A stretch of DNA of 64,000 nucleotides from Paraphaeosphaeria minitans. Lineage: Eukaryota > Ascomycota > Dothideomycetes > Pleosporales > Didymosphaeriaceae. The notes beneath the pieces are model-generated. The model searched no databases, was not told where the DNA came from, and was given only the letters and a program-made list of their open reading frames with translations. A program made the translations under genes and the position numbers. Location of the stretch: the NCBI GenBank assembly GCA_015832175.1, contig WJXW01000002.1, positions 62,001-126,000 of the forward strand, written 5' to 3'. Below are positions 23,340-35,314 of the stretch, one piece after another. How positions within the stretch are numbered: position 1 is the stretch's first letter; every line of letters begins with the position of its first letter.

Positions 23340-25660
23340 GAAGACAAAATAGATTTATATAGGTTTTATAATAACTCTATTTATCTAACTACCCCTGCTA
23401 AGAGCAGCACTAGCTAGATAAGCTAGAGTATTACTAATTACTTTTTAGAAGATATAGACGAAAGAAAATAGTTTAAGGATAGAGGACTAGGAATAGGAGG
23501 CTTTCTCTAAAAGAGAAATGTAGCTTAGTTTACTCTAAGCCTAAATAATAATAACGTACTAAGCTTTAGTAGTATTAATATTACTACCTTTTTAGAGGAC
23601 TATAACTTTTAAGTAGAAGAAGTAGGGTAGAGTAAGGAACTTAAGAAATAAAAGCTGCCTTACTTCTACTTAGGCACCTACTAAAGGGATATTATAAAGC
23701 TGCTAGCCTATAAAAGCGCTTTAGTTAACTAAAAAGACTTCTAGAAGATACTTTACTCTAAGTACTTATTAATAGACTTAGAATACTAAAAATTAACTAG
23801 AGCCTACCTTAAGAGCTAGCTTAATAAAGTAAGCTAGCAGCCTATTATACTAAATAACTACTTCTATAAGTTTAATAGCTATACTTAAGCTACTTTTGCC
23901 TAATTATAAATTATATAGATAGAAGTAGGGACTCTTTTCTTTAGAGGTCTTAGCTAAGACAATAAGACTATAGTTATATATAGAATACTAATAGAGAGTT
24001 GCCTAAAAGGAGGTAATATAAACACCTATTAGGTGTAAGAAATATACGATTTCCTTTGCTAGTGTAAAAACTAGGATAAGGTAATTAGGGCTGTGTAGTA
24101 GGAGGAGAAATAGGTTACTATAAATCTAGCTTATTCTAAAGCTGCTTTATTAGCAATCCTACTTATCCTACCACCTAGGAAGTTCTTTAAGGTATAGGAG
24201 GAAACAAGAATAGGAGGAAACAAAGATTATAAGGAAGAAGTAGATACGTAAGTCTAAGAGGTTATTATAAAGATAGGAGGACTTACCCTTACTATAGAAG
24301 AATATAAGTAATAGAAGGCTTCTATACCTACTACTACTAGTCTTATTCTTAATAAGCTAGCTAATAACTAATACGCTTTTAATAAGCTTATAGGGCTAAC
24401 CTTTTATATAGAATGTAATAATAGGTTATTTAAGAGCTCCTATAACCCTATTATAAACCCTAGTGCAGGTACTTAGGTGATTTGTAATTAGGAATATTAA
24501 GTCTAGGCTTATAGGACCTATAGAGAGACTAGGCACATTATAAAAGACTGCCCCTAGCGCTAAGGCCTGATTAAAAGAGGTTAGTACTATAAAATCTTTA
24601 ATATTAATAGCTAGTTTTTTAACTTCTACTATAGCCTGAAACACTTTTAGATAGAGAAATTTAGGGGGCCTATACCCTGCTCCTAGGGAGATGTATAGCT
24701 CTAGTACCTACTTAGAAAGATTAAATAGTATTTTAACGTTACTAATAAGGATTTAGAGAAGAATTTTAGCCAGGTGCTAGGCCTAGAGGGTAAGAAAGCC
24801 TTTGCCTATCTTAAACACAAATTAGGCTAATCGCATTTTAGGTTAATAAATAGTAAGTAGAGAGACTAGGAGCTAGAGATAGAAGTAATAAGAAGGGCTA
24901 AAGCCTTCTACGCTACCCTATTAGAGGTCTCCTACTTATTTAAAGAAGTTAATATAACTAAGGAAGTAAATGCTACTAGGACTAGGGTAGTAGAAAAGAG
25001 CTTACAAGAATAATAAAACTAACTAAGTATTAAAAGGGTTACAGGGGCTAGAGTAAGTAAACTAGTGTTAGTGGCTTAAAGAAGAGACCTTTAGGAAAGA
25101 AGGGTTAGGATTAATCCCTAGCTATAAATTAGAGAATTCTGCCTAGGATCTCCTCTACTAGTAATTAACAACGATAAATTAGTGCTGTAAGTAGTAGTTA
25201 TAGAAGTAAACTAAAGAGCTTCTAAACCTACTTAGATAATAGAGGAGAGTATTATCTAAGCTATACTAGAAGCTAAGGCTACTAGTACAAAGAAGAGTGC
25301 TTAAATAGCCTCCGCTCCTCTATTAGATAAAGAGCTAGTCGCACTTATTAATACCCTAAATACTAATTCTATTCTAATAGCAGCACTAACCTAAGAGGTA
25401 AGAGGTATTATAGTTAGATTAATATTTTCTTAGGATAAACTGCATTTAAAGGCCTAGCAACTACTCTTTAAGAAGGAAAAGAAGCCTAATAAATAATTAG
25501 ATAAGAGCAAATTAGGGAATGTCTTTATAGGGATATAACAAAGATAAGTTTTAATGAAAAAACAAAGTTAGGACCACCCTTAAGAACCTACTATTCTATT
25601 AGAAGTAATAATAGAGAAGTTACGCCCTAGGCTGCACTAGATCGCACAAAGAAACGCTGT
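23340..25660 (+). pseudogene. Gypsy-1 gag relic
   Basis: Plus-strand frame resembling fungal Ty3/gypsy gag. The capsid-like part at about 23560-24090 includes ITTFLEDYNF near 23580-23610 and LFFRGL near 23937-23955. A degraded zinc knuckle near 24475-24560 ends in HIIKDCP, with some Cys lost. A long charged segment runs to the protease. A poly-A tract precedes the frame at about 23325-23340. An open antisense frame at 24426-24644 is a shadow of this region. Stops are TAG/TAA. Confidence 0.75.
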
Positions 25661-25679
25661 ACAAAGTACCTAATATAGT

Positions 25680-28330
25680 ATTAGAGAGGTGCAGGATAGA
25701 TATTAGGAAGAAGCTAATAAGGTTAACCTCTAAAGTCGCACTAAGCTAGAAGAATAAATAGGAGTTTAGAGTATTCTAGTAAAACTCCCTACCTATTTTA
25801 TTACTATTCTTAGAAGCCACTACAAGGTTCTACTTAACTTAGGATTAGAACTAAATGTTATAAGGTATACTACTACAAGGGCACTTAATATTATAATCTA
25901 GGACTAAGATTAGAGCCACTTACCTACTAAAAAACAATTAGGCATAGTAGGAGCTAGTAGAGATTTAGATAAGTATATAGAAACTACCTATAGTGTACTA
26001 CTTAAGGTTAGGCTAATTATAATTCCTACTTATTTTAAGATTATAAGAAACGTTAGAAGGCCTATTATTCTAGGCACCCCCTTTACAATAGCTACTTAGT
26101 TAGCTATAGAGTTCACCCTAATAGGTTAATGTCTATATAGGGTTACCTCTATAAATAGGAAAAGAACAGTCTCTTTTCTTAGGTTAGATACTCTACTACT
26201 TTCTAACTATAAGATAAGCGATAAGGATTTAGGAAATGTGTAAAGGGTGTACTTATAGGGGAAGTACACTCGCTATAGGGTTACCCTATTAGTGTATACC
26301 TTAGCAATAAAGAGGTGGAAGATAGAAAAGATAAGTAGGAAATTAGTTAAGTAGAATTAATTAGATAATAAGCGCAAGAACGTTAGGTAATAGTAGCTAG
26401 GTAATTAGGAATTACCTACACTATATATAAGAAGGTAGTAAATAAAGTTTAGCCTATAGATAACCTAAAAGGAGACCGCCTATTAGAGGTAGAGAGATTA
26501 GATTAGAGAGAAAGAGCTATTAAATAATAATAAGCTGTAATAGCTTTTTAGGGACTTTAACTAGATATATATTTAGGAATGTTTAAACCTAGGTATGTGG
26601 ATTTTAGAAGGGGGCACTAATTAACACCTAAATAACTAAAGGGGATAAATATTAGAGACTAGCTAAAACCTATAGAAATTTTACTTATCTATAAGCTAAT
26701 GTTCTATTGGGAGGCAGCTCTAGCCTAGGAATTTAGTAAGATAATAACTATTAGTAAGAATATTATGCCTCTATACTAGATTTAGACTATCCTATATAAA
26801 GTCTAGTAGGTAAGAGGCTTTAACTGCCTAAAAAAGCTAGTGCCTGTAGTATACTAGATAATTTTAGATTAGATTAACTAAAAAGTCCTTAAAATATACA
26901 ACAGCTAATATTAAAACCCCTAGTTCCTAGTACTAAAGAAAGATAAAGGGTACTAATTAATTAATAACGCCTAGTTCTATAATAAGGTTTTAGAAAGAGA
27001 TGCTAATCTCCCACTTTTAGCTAATAAGTTTTTAGAGAGGATTAGAGGTAGAGTAATCTACTCTCTATTTAATTTGTTTTTGGGGTTTAACTAGATACCG
27101 CTCTATACGGCCTTAAGAGATATAATAGCTTTCTAGACACCTATAGGCCTAGTAAGGCACTATACACTGCTATAAGATGTAATAAATTCACTAGGAGTTT
27201 TCTAGAGAGCTATGTTAATAATCCTTTAGAGGCATTTCCCTAATACTTTACTCTTTATTAATAATATTATATTAGCAGGACTAAAGTTAACTTATAGGGA
27301 TAAAGAAGCCCTTCCTAGGGTACGCTAATTTGTGCTTAAACATATTATATAGCTAGATAGGGTACTTACTAACTTAAAGAGGGCCTATACTACTATATTA
27401 GAAACAAAATCCTTTTAGGGAGTGAACTAAATAGAAATTATAAGATATAAGGTATTACCTAATAGCTAATTACCCTAAGACAAGAAAGTGGCTAAGATTC
27501 TGTACTAGAAAGAATGTATAAATTAAGGAGAAGTCTAATAGTTTATTAGGATTTGCACTTACTATTGCTAATAGATCTTCTACTTTTCTATTAAAGTAAA
27601 ACCTTTGTATATACTTACTAGGAAAGGCTAAGAATAGAAGTAGGGAGATCTTAAGCGCTAATTAATAAACATTCTAAAGGAGAGCATTACTACTGCACTA
27701 GTTCTAATAACTCTTAATTATAAATTAGAAAGGCAGATCTTTGTTTGTATAGACGTAAGTTTATAAGGAGGAGGAGCCTATATTAAGTAAGTAGAAGAGG
27801 ATAGAAAGCGCCACCTAGTGTGGTTTAAAAGTACACTGTAGTCTAAAGCAGAATTAAAGTAGCACTTAACTAAGCTTAAATGCAAAGTAGTAGTATAGGC
27901 GCTAAAGAAGTTTACGCTATACCTATATAGGACCTAATTTATTATTAAAATAGATACAGCTACTCTAATTTCACAGTTTAACTAGTCTTCTACTAACCTC
28001 CCTAGATTAGTTATAAACTAATAGCTAGGTATAATACTGCTATAGGACTTTAAAATTGTCTATAGGCTAGGAAAACAAAATATTATTACTAATAGATTGT
28101 TAAGGTACCCCTAACTAAAAGAATAGACAGCGCTAGAAGAATTAGAAGAAGACCTAGGTCCCTTTATAGACTATATAGTAGAGAAGTATAATAATAGCTT
28201 AGTGTTTATTTTATAAGAGGCCTAGATCCTTAGCGAAGACTTTTTAGAAGAATTAGAAGAGATAGCGAGGTTCTTACTATCTAGAAAAAGACCTAACAGG
28301 CTAATACCCTAGAAAAGCCGCCTTTTGTGG
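25680..28330 (+). pseudogene. Gypsy-1 protease, reverse transcriptase and RNase H relic
   Basis: Aspartic protease region at about 25690-26260: LNLGLELNVI near 25833-25862 stands where a D-S/T-G core is expected, and ILGTPF follows near 26067-26085. Reverse transcriptase runs about 26620-27480: LVLKKDKGYQLI at 26930-26965, then the catalytic box at about 27253-27270 reads F-I-N-N where FIDD is expected, both Asp lost to G-to-A. RNase H runs about 27680-28110: ICIDVSLQGGGAY near 27745-27785 (expected D-A-S-x-x-G-W-G), ALKKF-LYLYRTQF near 27900-27945. The frame is continuous with gag apart from stops. Confidence 0.85.
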
Positions 28331-28349
28331 ACAAAGAAGGCCTGAACCT

Positions 28350-29900
28350 TTTTCGTGAAAGCAAACCTACTATTTAAGAAGTTAACCCTAAATCTTGCTA
28401 TCTAAAGGGTAATTAATAACCTAGATGTTTAAAAGGCACTTATTTAGGAGGTTTATTAGCACCTCTACTATAAAGGAATCTAGGCTATAAATGCTGCGAT
28501 CTAGTCTTAGTTCTAGTAGAAGGGCTAGTTTAAGATAATTTAAACTAAGCTAAAGAAATATACTATCTATACTACTAAATAAAGTAATTAGATAGAGATA
28601 AGCCTTAAGATTAGTAACCCTAGAACCTTATTTAAACGATAAACTATTAATATTACCTACATACCTATAAGTAAGTATTAGAAATCCTTCCTTATTATTG
28701 CTAGGGAATACGCCTTAGGATAGCCTAAAGCTAGAGCGCTTATTAGAGCAGATTTAGAAAGTGTTACAAAGTTCCTCTATAAGAATATTATTTATAGGTA
28801 GGGGGTGTTTCCTTAACTAAGCGTAGATAGGGGGCCTAAAAACAAATTAGTGGTTAAAGCACTAGCTAAACACTATAGGATACACTATATCTAAGCTTCC
28901 TCCTATAACTCTAAGGCTTAAGGGCTAGTTAAATAAGGTTACTAATTACTTATTACAGCGCTTATAAAGCTAGGAAATAATTAAAAATGTAATTTACTTA
29001 TAGTAGTATAGGCTAAAAGGGTTTTAATTTGACAAAGCACAGGGTTAGCACCTATAAAGATAATAACTAGCATTTAACCTATACTGCCTATTAAGCTGGC
29101 GATTAAAAGCTAGTAGACCCTACTATAGTTAGAGGTAAAGAACTAATTAGATCTACTTACCCTAAGGGCTAAGTAGTTAGAATAGAGAGGCAATAAACTT
29201 TTAGAGGCGCTATCTAGGTTAAGAAGAATACGCCTTAAGGGAGTAGAGTGATAGGATTTTAGTAAAGCCTATTAATAAAACTTTTATAAAGGAGACCTAG
29301 TGCTAGTTTAGGATTTAATTAGGGCTATAGACAAGTTAACAGCCGCAAAGATAAGGGATTACTAGCTAGGCCTTTACTAAATTTTTATTAACTACCCTAG
29401 CCAGTTATATTACTAACTAGAAGAGCTTAATAGAGCTATATTTTAGTATACTATATATAGTAACCGCCTTAAGCGCTTCTACTAGCACACCCTAGATAAT
29501 AAAGTATAGGTACTAAAAGGAAGAATAAGGATTATACCTAAGGACCTACTAATTAACTTTTAGACCCTACTACTAAAGCTGCCAAAACTACTACGCTATT
29601 AAGAGGTTAAAGAGAGAGAGGAGTATAGCGATTCTAGCTTAAAAGTTAAGGATAGCTTTATAAGAACTAGAGGAGTAGAGTAGAAGAAGGAACTCTAATA
29701 GGCTATTATACTACCTATATAGATAAGAGGCAATTTACTAAAGGTAGTTATTTTAAAGAGAGTAGAAGTATTAGATTTTAATATAGACTAAGATATGTCT
29801 ACTTTAGAGTCTAATATTATATTAAACTAGCCTAATTCTTTCTTAATACAGAATTAGGAAAGCTAACTATAGGCAGTTAGTAAAAGAGAGGGAGGAAGAT
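28350..29900 (+). pseudogene. Gypsy-1 integrase relic
   Basis: Plus strand. The core includes WGVFPQLSVDRG near 28798-28834 (expected a T-D-N/R-G motif) and SYNSKAQGLV near 28898-28930, where the catalytic Glu would follow. The downstream part (about 29080-29560) includes a basic tail with DLVLVQD near 29290-29310, typical of fungal Ty3/gypsy integrases that lack a chromodomain. Read-through of TAG/TAA is needed throughout. Confidence 0.75.
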
Positions 29901-30600
29901 ATATTAGAGCACTAATTATTATCCTCTTTATTATTAACAGTAATATTATCTCTATAGTGGCGGCAGGACTAATAAGTATTTAGGGTTTAGGGCTCTATAG
30001 AGCTAGAGGCCCTAGTTACTTTAAACTAAAGAAGAGATCTAGTATAATTTTAGGTAGCCTAATTAATAGACCGCTAATAAGGCAAAAGAGAACTAGAATA
30101 AGAATACTAGGAATAAGTAGACTAAGAGAATAGCTAAGGCTAAAGAGGAGCATTCTCCCTAGTAGGAGAATCTAGGCGTATAGGTAATTTAGGACTAGGC
30201 GATCTATAATTAGAGCTAGAATAAGAACCCCCTTAAATAGGAGGACTAAAACCCCAAAATAATAAAGCACTACTAGGAGGAGACTAGAGGGAACCTCTAG
30301 AAGACCTTTAGGAATAATCTTAAAGGGCTACTAAGGAAAAAGGACTATAGTTTATAGTAATAGTGTATTAGGGTTCTATAGGCTCCTTAGAAATAGAAGT
30401 ATTAAGGGCAGAAATAGCTTTAGAAGCGTAACTAGAAGGAGCCTAAAAGCAGGTTATACTAATAGGAAGGATGTTAGTAGCTAAAATAATATTATCTATA
30501 GAAGGACTAGTGCTAGGGTTAGCTAGCTTACTTAAAAGGAAAATAATATTAGCTTAAGTAATAGGAAATTAGGACTAGAACTTATAATAAAAGAAGTAAG
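29900..30600 (+). other. Gypsy-1 region after integrase, no domain recognised
   Basis: Arg- and Leu-rich translations with many stops on the plus strand. It may be the end of pol or an untranslated stretch. I see no motif that allows a call. Confidence 0.35.
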
Positions 30601-31580
30601 AGGTATAGTTACTATTTATCTAGTACTTATTACACCCTCCCTAGTTTAGCAGCTTACCTTCTAGATAGGAAACACTATATTTGCTACTAAAATAGAGCTT
30701 ACTCCTTCTACTCTTATTCTAGTAGTAGGTGCAGTAATAGTTAATTAGAGAAGAAAGAGGAAAATAAGAAAAGGCAGTGGTATACTAAATGCCTATATTA
30801 ATATTAGTATTATAGTATCTACGCTTTAATAGAGCCTCCCTAGTGCCTAAGCTAAAGAACTTAGTAATAGTCTCTACTTTATTATTACTAATATTAAAAT
30901 GCTAAATAGTAAGGTCTAAGTAGCTATTATTCTTATAGACGCTAGTAGTGCGAAGAATAGGACCTAGGGCAACACCCTATATGTCTAGGCTATAGATAAA
31001 GTAAGCTAGTTCACGTAGAGGATTGCGGTTTACACGCTAATTAGCCCTCGCCCTAACTAGGAAGGTTAGTAATAGAATGCGAAAGGTTTTTAGAATAATA
31101 TATACTACTTAATAATATACTCCTTAGTAGACTTAAAAAGGTAAATAAAGAGGTCTACCTTTATATTACTAGTAGGGTTACGCTTATTTAGGTTATTACT
31201 ACCCTTCTTACTACTAGCACTAGAAGCGGCTATTCTACTTAGGGTGTAGTTAACTACAGCTATAACTGCAGCAGAGTTGTTAAATAGGTATTAGAAGAAC
31301 TAAAAGAGAGGGAGGAGAGTAGGAGTAAGGGTTAGAAGAAGGATAGAGTGGAAGAAATCCTAAAGTTATATACTCTAAAGATTAAGCATAGGCTACCTAA
31401 GCGGCTTAGTAGAAGCGTTTATAAGAGGATATTACTATAATATTGCTATCTAACATGCTAAGAGGTCTACAAACGACTTTAATTATAGGGATATAAGCAG
31501 TAGATAGGCGATAGGTTAGTAGTTAGAATAATTAGGTATAGTTAGTTAGCTAGAGGCTAAGGTGATATTATAGGTCTAGA
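30600..31580 (+). pseudogene. Extra frame between Gypsy-1 integrase and 3' LTR, function unknown
   Basis: From about 30602 a plus-strand frame can be read for roughly 700 bases with only TAG/TAA stops, then continues in a shifted frame to about 31570. The translation holds a Ser/Ala/Leu-rich part with LIDASSAKN near 30938-30965. A charged part near 31290-31345 (EELKEREE) is followed by a basic segment near 31390-31480 (RLPKRLSRSV). Most Ty3/gypsy elements have little between integrase and the 3' LTR. I do not recognise the family. It could be an accessory ORF, an env-like remnant without an evident membrane segment, or another old insertion. Confidence 0.4.
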
Positions 31581-31695
31581 ATTAGACTAACGCTGCATCG
31601 TTGCCTAATATGTAAAAAAGTTAATAAATAACTTTAATTATAGTGATATAAGCAGCAGGTAGGCAATAGGTTAGTAGGTAGAATAATTAGAAGAA
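31471..31695 (+). repeat. Direct repeat of about 67 bp, two copies
   Basis: Copies at about 31471-31537 and 31629-31695 share actttaattatag-gatataag followed by cagtag/caggtaggc and ataggttagtag. They lie upstream of the Gypsy-1 polypurine tract and recur in the tandem copy near 36930-37155. Confidence 0.75.
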
Positions 31696-31795
31696 GGTGG
31701 CTAGCTAAGGATTAAGGAAATTACAGGTCTAGGAGGTAACTACTAATAAGGTGTTAAAAGGGTAGTAAGGTAGTAGACTTAAGGGACTAAGCCTA

Positions 31796-31812
31796 GAAGA
31801 GAGGGAGGAAAA
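31796..31812 (+). other. Gypsy-1 polypurine tract
   Basis: gaagagagggaggaaaa lies directly before the 3' LTR start at 31813, the usual position for plus-strand DNA priming. Confidence 0.8.
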
Positions 31813-32042
31813 TGTAGTGTAAAGGTTAGCCTACGATAGAGAATTAAAGAAATATAGGGCTAATTAGCTGTTATTTAAGATAGCTAATTAGGGAACAGAA
31901 AAAAAGAGCGCTAACTAGATAAGACAAAAAGAGACCTAATAAACAATTAGAGTAGTTGGATTTGTATAATAGATTTTAGATAGGAGAACTTAACTTATTC
32001 TTTTATATTCCTCACTTAAGGTAAACGCACCTACAACACAAT
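31813..32042 (+). repeat. Gypsy-1 3' LTR
   Basis: Starts tgtagtgtaaagg, ends acaacacaat. Followed by agtagctaat, which resumes the DUF3505-like relic. The tandem copy is 37273-37503. Confidence 0.88.
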
Positions 32043-34030
32043 AGTAGCTAATAGCCTAACTATAGAATCTAGAGAGCTAGGCGCGCTATACTAGATATAT
32101 TATAATATTTATATACTATGTCCTATATATTATCGCTACTAAAGAAGCGGATAAAGAGAGTAAGGACATAGAGAGTAGTAAAGGTAGTAGCACTAATAAT
32201 AGCAGTAATAGTAATAGTAGTAGTAGTAGCGACTATAGTAATAAGAGCCCGCCTAAGGCCTATATAGGTTACTAAGTTAAAATTAATCCTATAAAGGATG
32301 CGTAGGAGATGTTCCTATAGAAAAAGGACTAAAAGCTACTAGCCACTATGCTCTAGAAGGCCCTAAATAGTAATAATAAAGCTAGCCACATTATCCTAGT
32401 GCGCTAGATGCTTAGTATATTTATTATAATAACCTATATCTATAGTCTATTTAAGAGTAGGCTTATTTACTTTACTACTATACTTAGGTTTAATTTAGAG
32501 ACATGTTAACTGCGTACTATAAAGAACTATTTATATTTAGTAGCTAGGATAGTATACTACGTTTAGGTAATCAGTGTTAAACACCTACTTCTACCTGTGT
32601 AACGGGAATAGTAGGGCTTAGTAGAATATAACTACTATTTTAATGTAAGAAAGCGCTTCCTAGTAGATGGGTCCTTTAGCCTAATAAGCTAGCTACTTAG
32701 TCTACTAGCCTATAGCAAGTTTATTAGCATAAATACTAGTAACGTAGGTAACGCCTTCTAGTTAGAAAATAAGAAAATTTTCTACCTTAATAGTAGACCT
32801 ATTATTATACACTATTTCTAGCTAATAGCCTAAGAACTGTTAACTAAGCTAGAGGACCTACTCTAGGGTAAGCTACTTTAGGTCCACAGTTCTAGTTAGC
32901 GTTTCCTAATCTAGCTTAACCTAATTTAGGACAATATCGCGTGCATATAACGTGGTATGTCCTTTATTATATATAGGAATAATAGCCTATAGAATGGCTT
33001 GCGATAGATGCTTAAATAGATAATATAGAATGAGTAGGGTTAAAAGCTCTACTCTAGAGATAGAACTTAGAACATTATACGCATAAAGCTATACCTACAT
33101 AGTGTTAAGCGCTTTATAGAGCTAGAGCTTACTAATCTCTATATTAATAAAGGAATACTAGGTTAGGGCACTAAGATTACGTTAATATAGTTCTATAATA
33201 GAGCACTATAGGACTATAACCTCTTTGTAATAGATAAATAGATTATAATAGTAGTTTATTACTATAAGTTATAGTCGCAGTTTAATAAGCCTAAGGTTAT
33301 TCTAAGGTTTTTACCCTTATAGCTCTTATAGGTGCTTATTGTATATCTAGCGTATATATAGCTATTTAAAGAGTACCTAACTATAGAGGTGCTAGGCGGT
33401 AGCTTTACTAACTACCTATAGGCTAATAAGTAGGGTCTGTGGCATATAGATTACCTAATATAGGTGCTAAAGCGCGAGATAGGTAAGCACCTAGGAGTAG
33501 CGCTAAACACGCTTAACTACTAATATATAGTAGTAGGGATTAGGCGGGAGGTAGTTAGGGATGTGTTTAGGCGGGGTTACTAAGATAAGGTAGGTGAGAT
33601 TAAAGAGCCTAAGGTTAATAAGGATAGTAAGAGCCTATTAGAGCTATAAAGCGCGTAGATAACTAAAATTAGCCTAGCTAACTATAGCGTGCCTATTAAT
33701 ATTATAAAGTATTTTAGTATACGTTTAATTAAGACCTTTTAGCCGCTTAGTTAGCGCTAGCACGAGTTTCTAGGTGTAAATAGGTATAAGGTATAACCTA
33801 GTGTAGCTAGAAAGCGGCGATAGGAAGAAGAAGGAAATAGTTAAAATAAAGAGAGAGATAATCTCGCTATAGTTATACTATAGAAGAAAACTGTTAAATC
33901 CAATAGGGTAGCTAGTCCTAAAGGGTTAAGGTTGGTTCTCAGGCAGGAGTACTTACAGAAGGTAGAAGGTCTTATTAATATAATAGTATCTTGCGAAGTG
34001 TAATAAGTTAACAATTTAGTCTGCTAGAAT
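32043..34030 (+). pseudogene. DUF3505 / telomere-linked-helicase-like relic, C-terminal part
   Basis: Continuation of the relic at 21540-22381 after the Gypsy-1 insertion. The plus-strand frame has a Ser/Asn-rich low-complexity stretch (about 32175-32250), then regions that resemble the pre-helicase part of fungal telomere-linked RecQ-like proteins. These are an LLAYSKFISINT segment near 32700-32735 followed by KKIFYLN--PIIIHYFQ (about 32770-32825), and a late YIQLF--YLTIEVLGGS to LKREIGKHLG-ALNTLNY stretch (about 33350-33520). RecQ helicase motifs (Walker A, DEAH) were not found, so it is truncated or only the front half. Stops are TAG/TAA. Duplicated at 37504-39490. Confidence 0.55.
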
Positions 34031-34117
34031 CTAAACAATAGATTAATAAACAGATTAAATATAAGTATAGAGGTCTATCCTTATGTTCCTATATAATAGG
34101 GCTGCTCTAATACTTAG

Positions 34118-34301
34118 TGTTACTAAGTAACTAAGCACATTACGTAACCTACTCTACTACTTAGTGCCACTAAGTAACTAAGCACATTATATAACCTAAT
34201 CTAAGTTACTTAGCGTCTCTTTGTTACATTTATAACCCTATTACTATTCTATTACACCTTTATAAGCGCCTAAGTCCTATATTGTTATCTAGTACGTAAC
34301 A
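34118..34301. repeat. LTR-like repeat with TGTTAC...GTAACA ends
   Basis: 184 bp bounded by tgttac and gtaaca, perfect 6-bp inverted ends. Inside are two direct repeats of about 45 bp built on actaagtaactaagcacatta. It is followed by ttatcccctccctttc (34302-34317), a pyrimidine-rich tract that would be a polypurine tract on the minus strand. That suggests the 3' LTR of a minus-strand element whose body is gone or is the fragment at 34862. Tandem copy at 39580-39763. Confidence 0.55.
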
Positions 34302-34359
34302 TTATCCCCTCCCTTTCTATTCTTTGTCCTGAAGAATTATAGCTACTAACTATAATTCT

Positions 34360-34860
34360 ATAAAGCGTTGTCACGACCTTATCTTTGCTATTAAAAACTA
34401 TAGAGTAGTTATAGTGTTAAAGTACTCCTTCTATAAGTCGCACTTCTACATTTATAAAGTCTATATTAGCTTAAAGAAGTGTAGTAAGTGTTAGAAATAA
34501 GGCTTAAAGTGTAATATAGCTATTATTAGGAATAAGTTCTTGTAGTTAATTACTAAGAAGAAGAAGTTAGAGGCGTAAATATTAGAGGTGTAAAAGAAAT
34601 AGAATATAGCGTTTAAGGCCCTACGCGTAGCGCGTACAAAAGAGAATTAATTAGCAAAATAGTTAGCTTAGAATAAAAAGCGTACTAGCGAGGTTATTAT
34701 AGTAGAGAGTGCTACTCTAGTAGAGCTAGAATTAGAGGAGGATCTAGCTTATTCTACTTAGCCTACTAGTCTAGCTAAACTTAGCACGTCTATATAGTTA
34801 GCGATAAACAACCTGCCTCCTAAGTTCTAAGATAATTCTTTAGCATTACTATCTTAGGTA
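34360..34860 (+). pseudogene. Cys-cluster plus coiled-coil relic
   Basis: The plus-strand frame keeps SLKKCSKC-KQGLKC near 34474-34515 (C-x2-C-x6-C spacing, first half of a Zn-cluster-like motif). A Lys/Glu/Gln-rich helical stretch of about 60 residues follows (34545-34690) and then an acidic segment. Short Cys-cluster/coiled-coil proteins of this build are common beside repeats in ascomycete genomes; I cannot name a function. Two or more codons upstream probably lost Cys to Tyr. Copy at 39822-40322. Confidence 0.45.
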
Positions 34861-34861
34861 A

Positions 34862-35290
34862 GTCTATTAATAGAATTCTTTAATCTTTTATTAATAGTTT
34901 TCTAGGTAGTTCTTTAGTTCCTAAGTATTTTCGCTGTGTGGGTATCCTTTCTATTTAATAAGATACATATTACTATACTAATTATATTCTAGAATTCTTT
35001 TAACCTTAAATTTATTTTCTTCTTTAGTTCTATAGTAGAAGGTAGTTCCAACTAGTGTATTAGGGTCTGCTAGTTCTAGTAGTAATACGTAGAATACTAG
35101 GTGTATCTTTGCATCTGGCGGTAGTTCTAACTTATAGTTTACTAGTAATATTTGCTTAGAAATGTAAAATAGTCTAACCTTAATATAATCTAGTTTCTTA
35201 TGTTTTTTCTTCTAAGTTTAAAGGTTCTTTATAAGTAGATATACTTTATCCCCCTTCTTTAGCTAAGGTGCCATTTTTCGTTTTCTATTT
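34862..35290 (-). mobile_element. Gypsy-3 fragment: integrase tail and chromodomain
   Basis: The minus-strand frame shows LPPDAKIHLVFYVLLLEL near 35070-35125 (in chromoviruses LP...KIHPVFHVSLLE), then a chromodomain with YLIK-KGYP-SENT near 34926-34972 where the Trp codons are now TAG. It is only the C-terminal end of a chromodomain Ty3/gypsy element. In the tandem copy (40324-40752) this is the one stretch with noticeable substitutions. Confidence 0.75.
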
Positions 35291-35314
35291 TAATATGAAA
35301 TTAATTACTACTAA

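Larger units (their letters stand above)
22382..32042 (+). mobile_element. Gypsy-1, complete Ty3/gypsy retrotransposon, RIP-degraded
   Basis: Two LTRs of about 231 bp (22382-22612, 31813-32042) bound a plus-strand element of 9.66 kb. The order is leader with minisatellite, gag, protease, reverse transcriptase, RNase H, integrase, then an extra frame, polypurine tract and 3' LTR. Reverse transcriptase before integrase makes it Ty3/gypsy. It lies inside the DUF3505-like relic, with tagtag on both sides. Part of a second copy is at 59282-64000, a protease fragment at 5982-6460, and its 3' end is duplicated at 36763-37503. No chromodomain was recognised. Confidence 0.9.

Noticed and set aside
24426..24644. 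Minus-strand open frame of 72 codons
   Set aside because: Lies antisense to the Gypsy-1 gag zinc-knuckle region and has no recognisable motif; RIP removes stops from one strand while adding them to the other.
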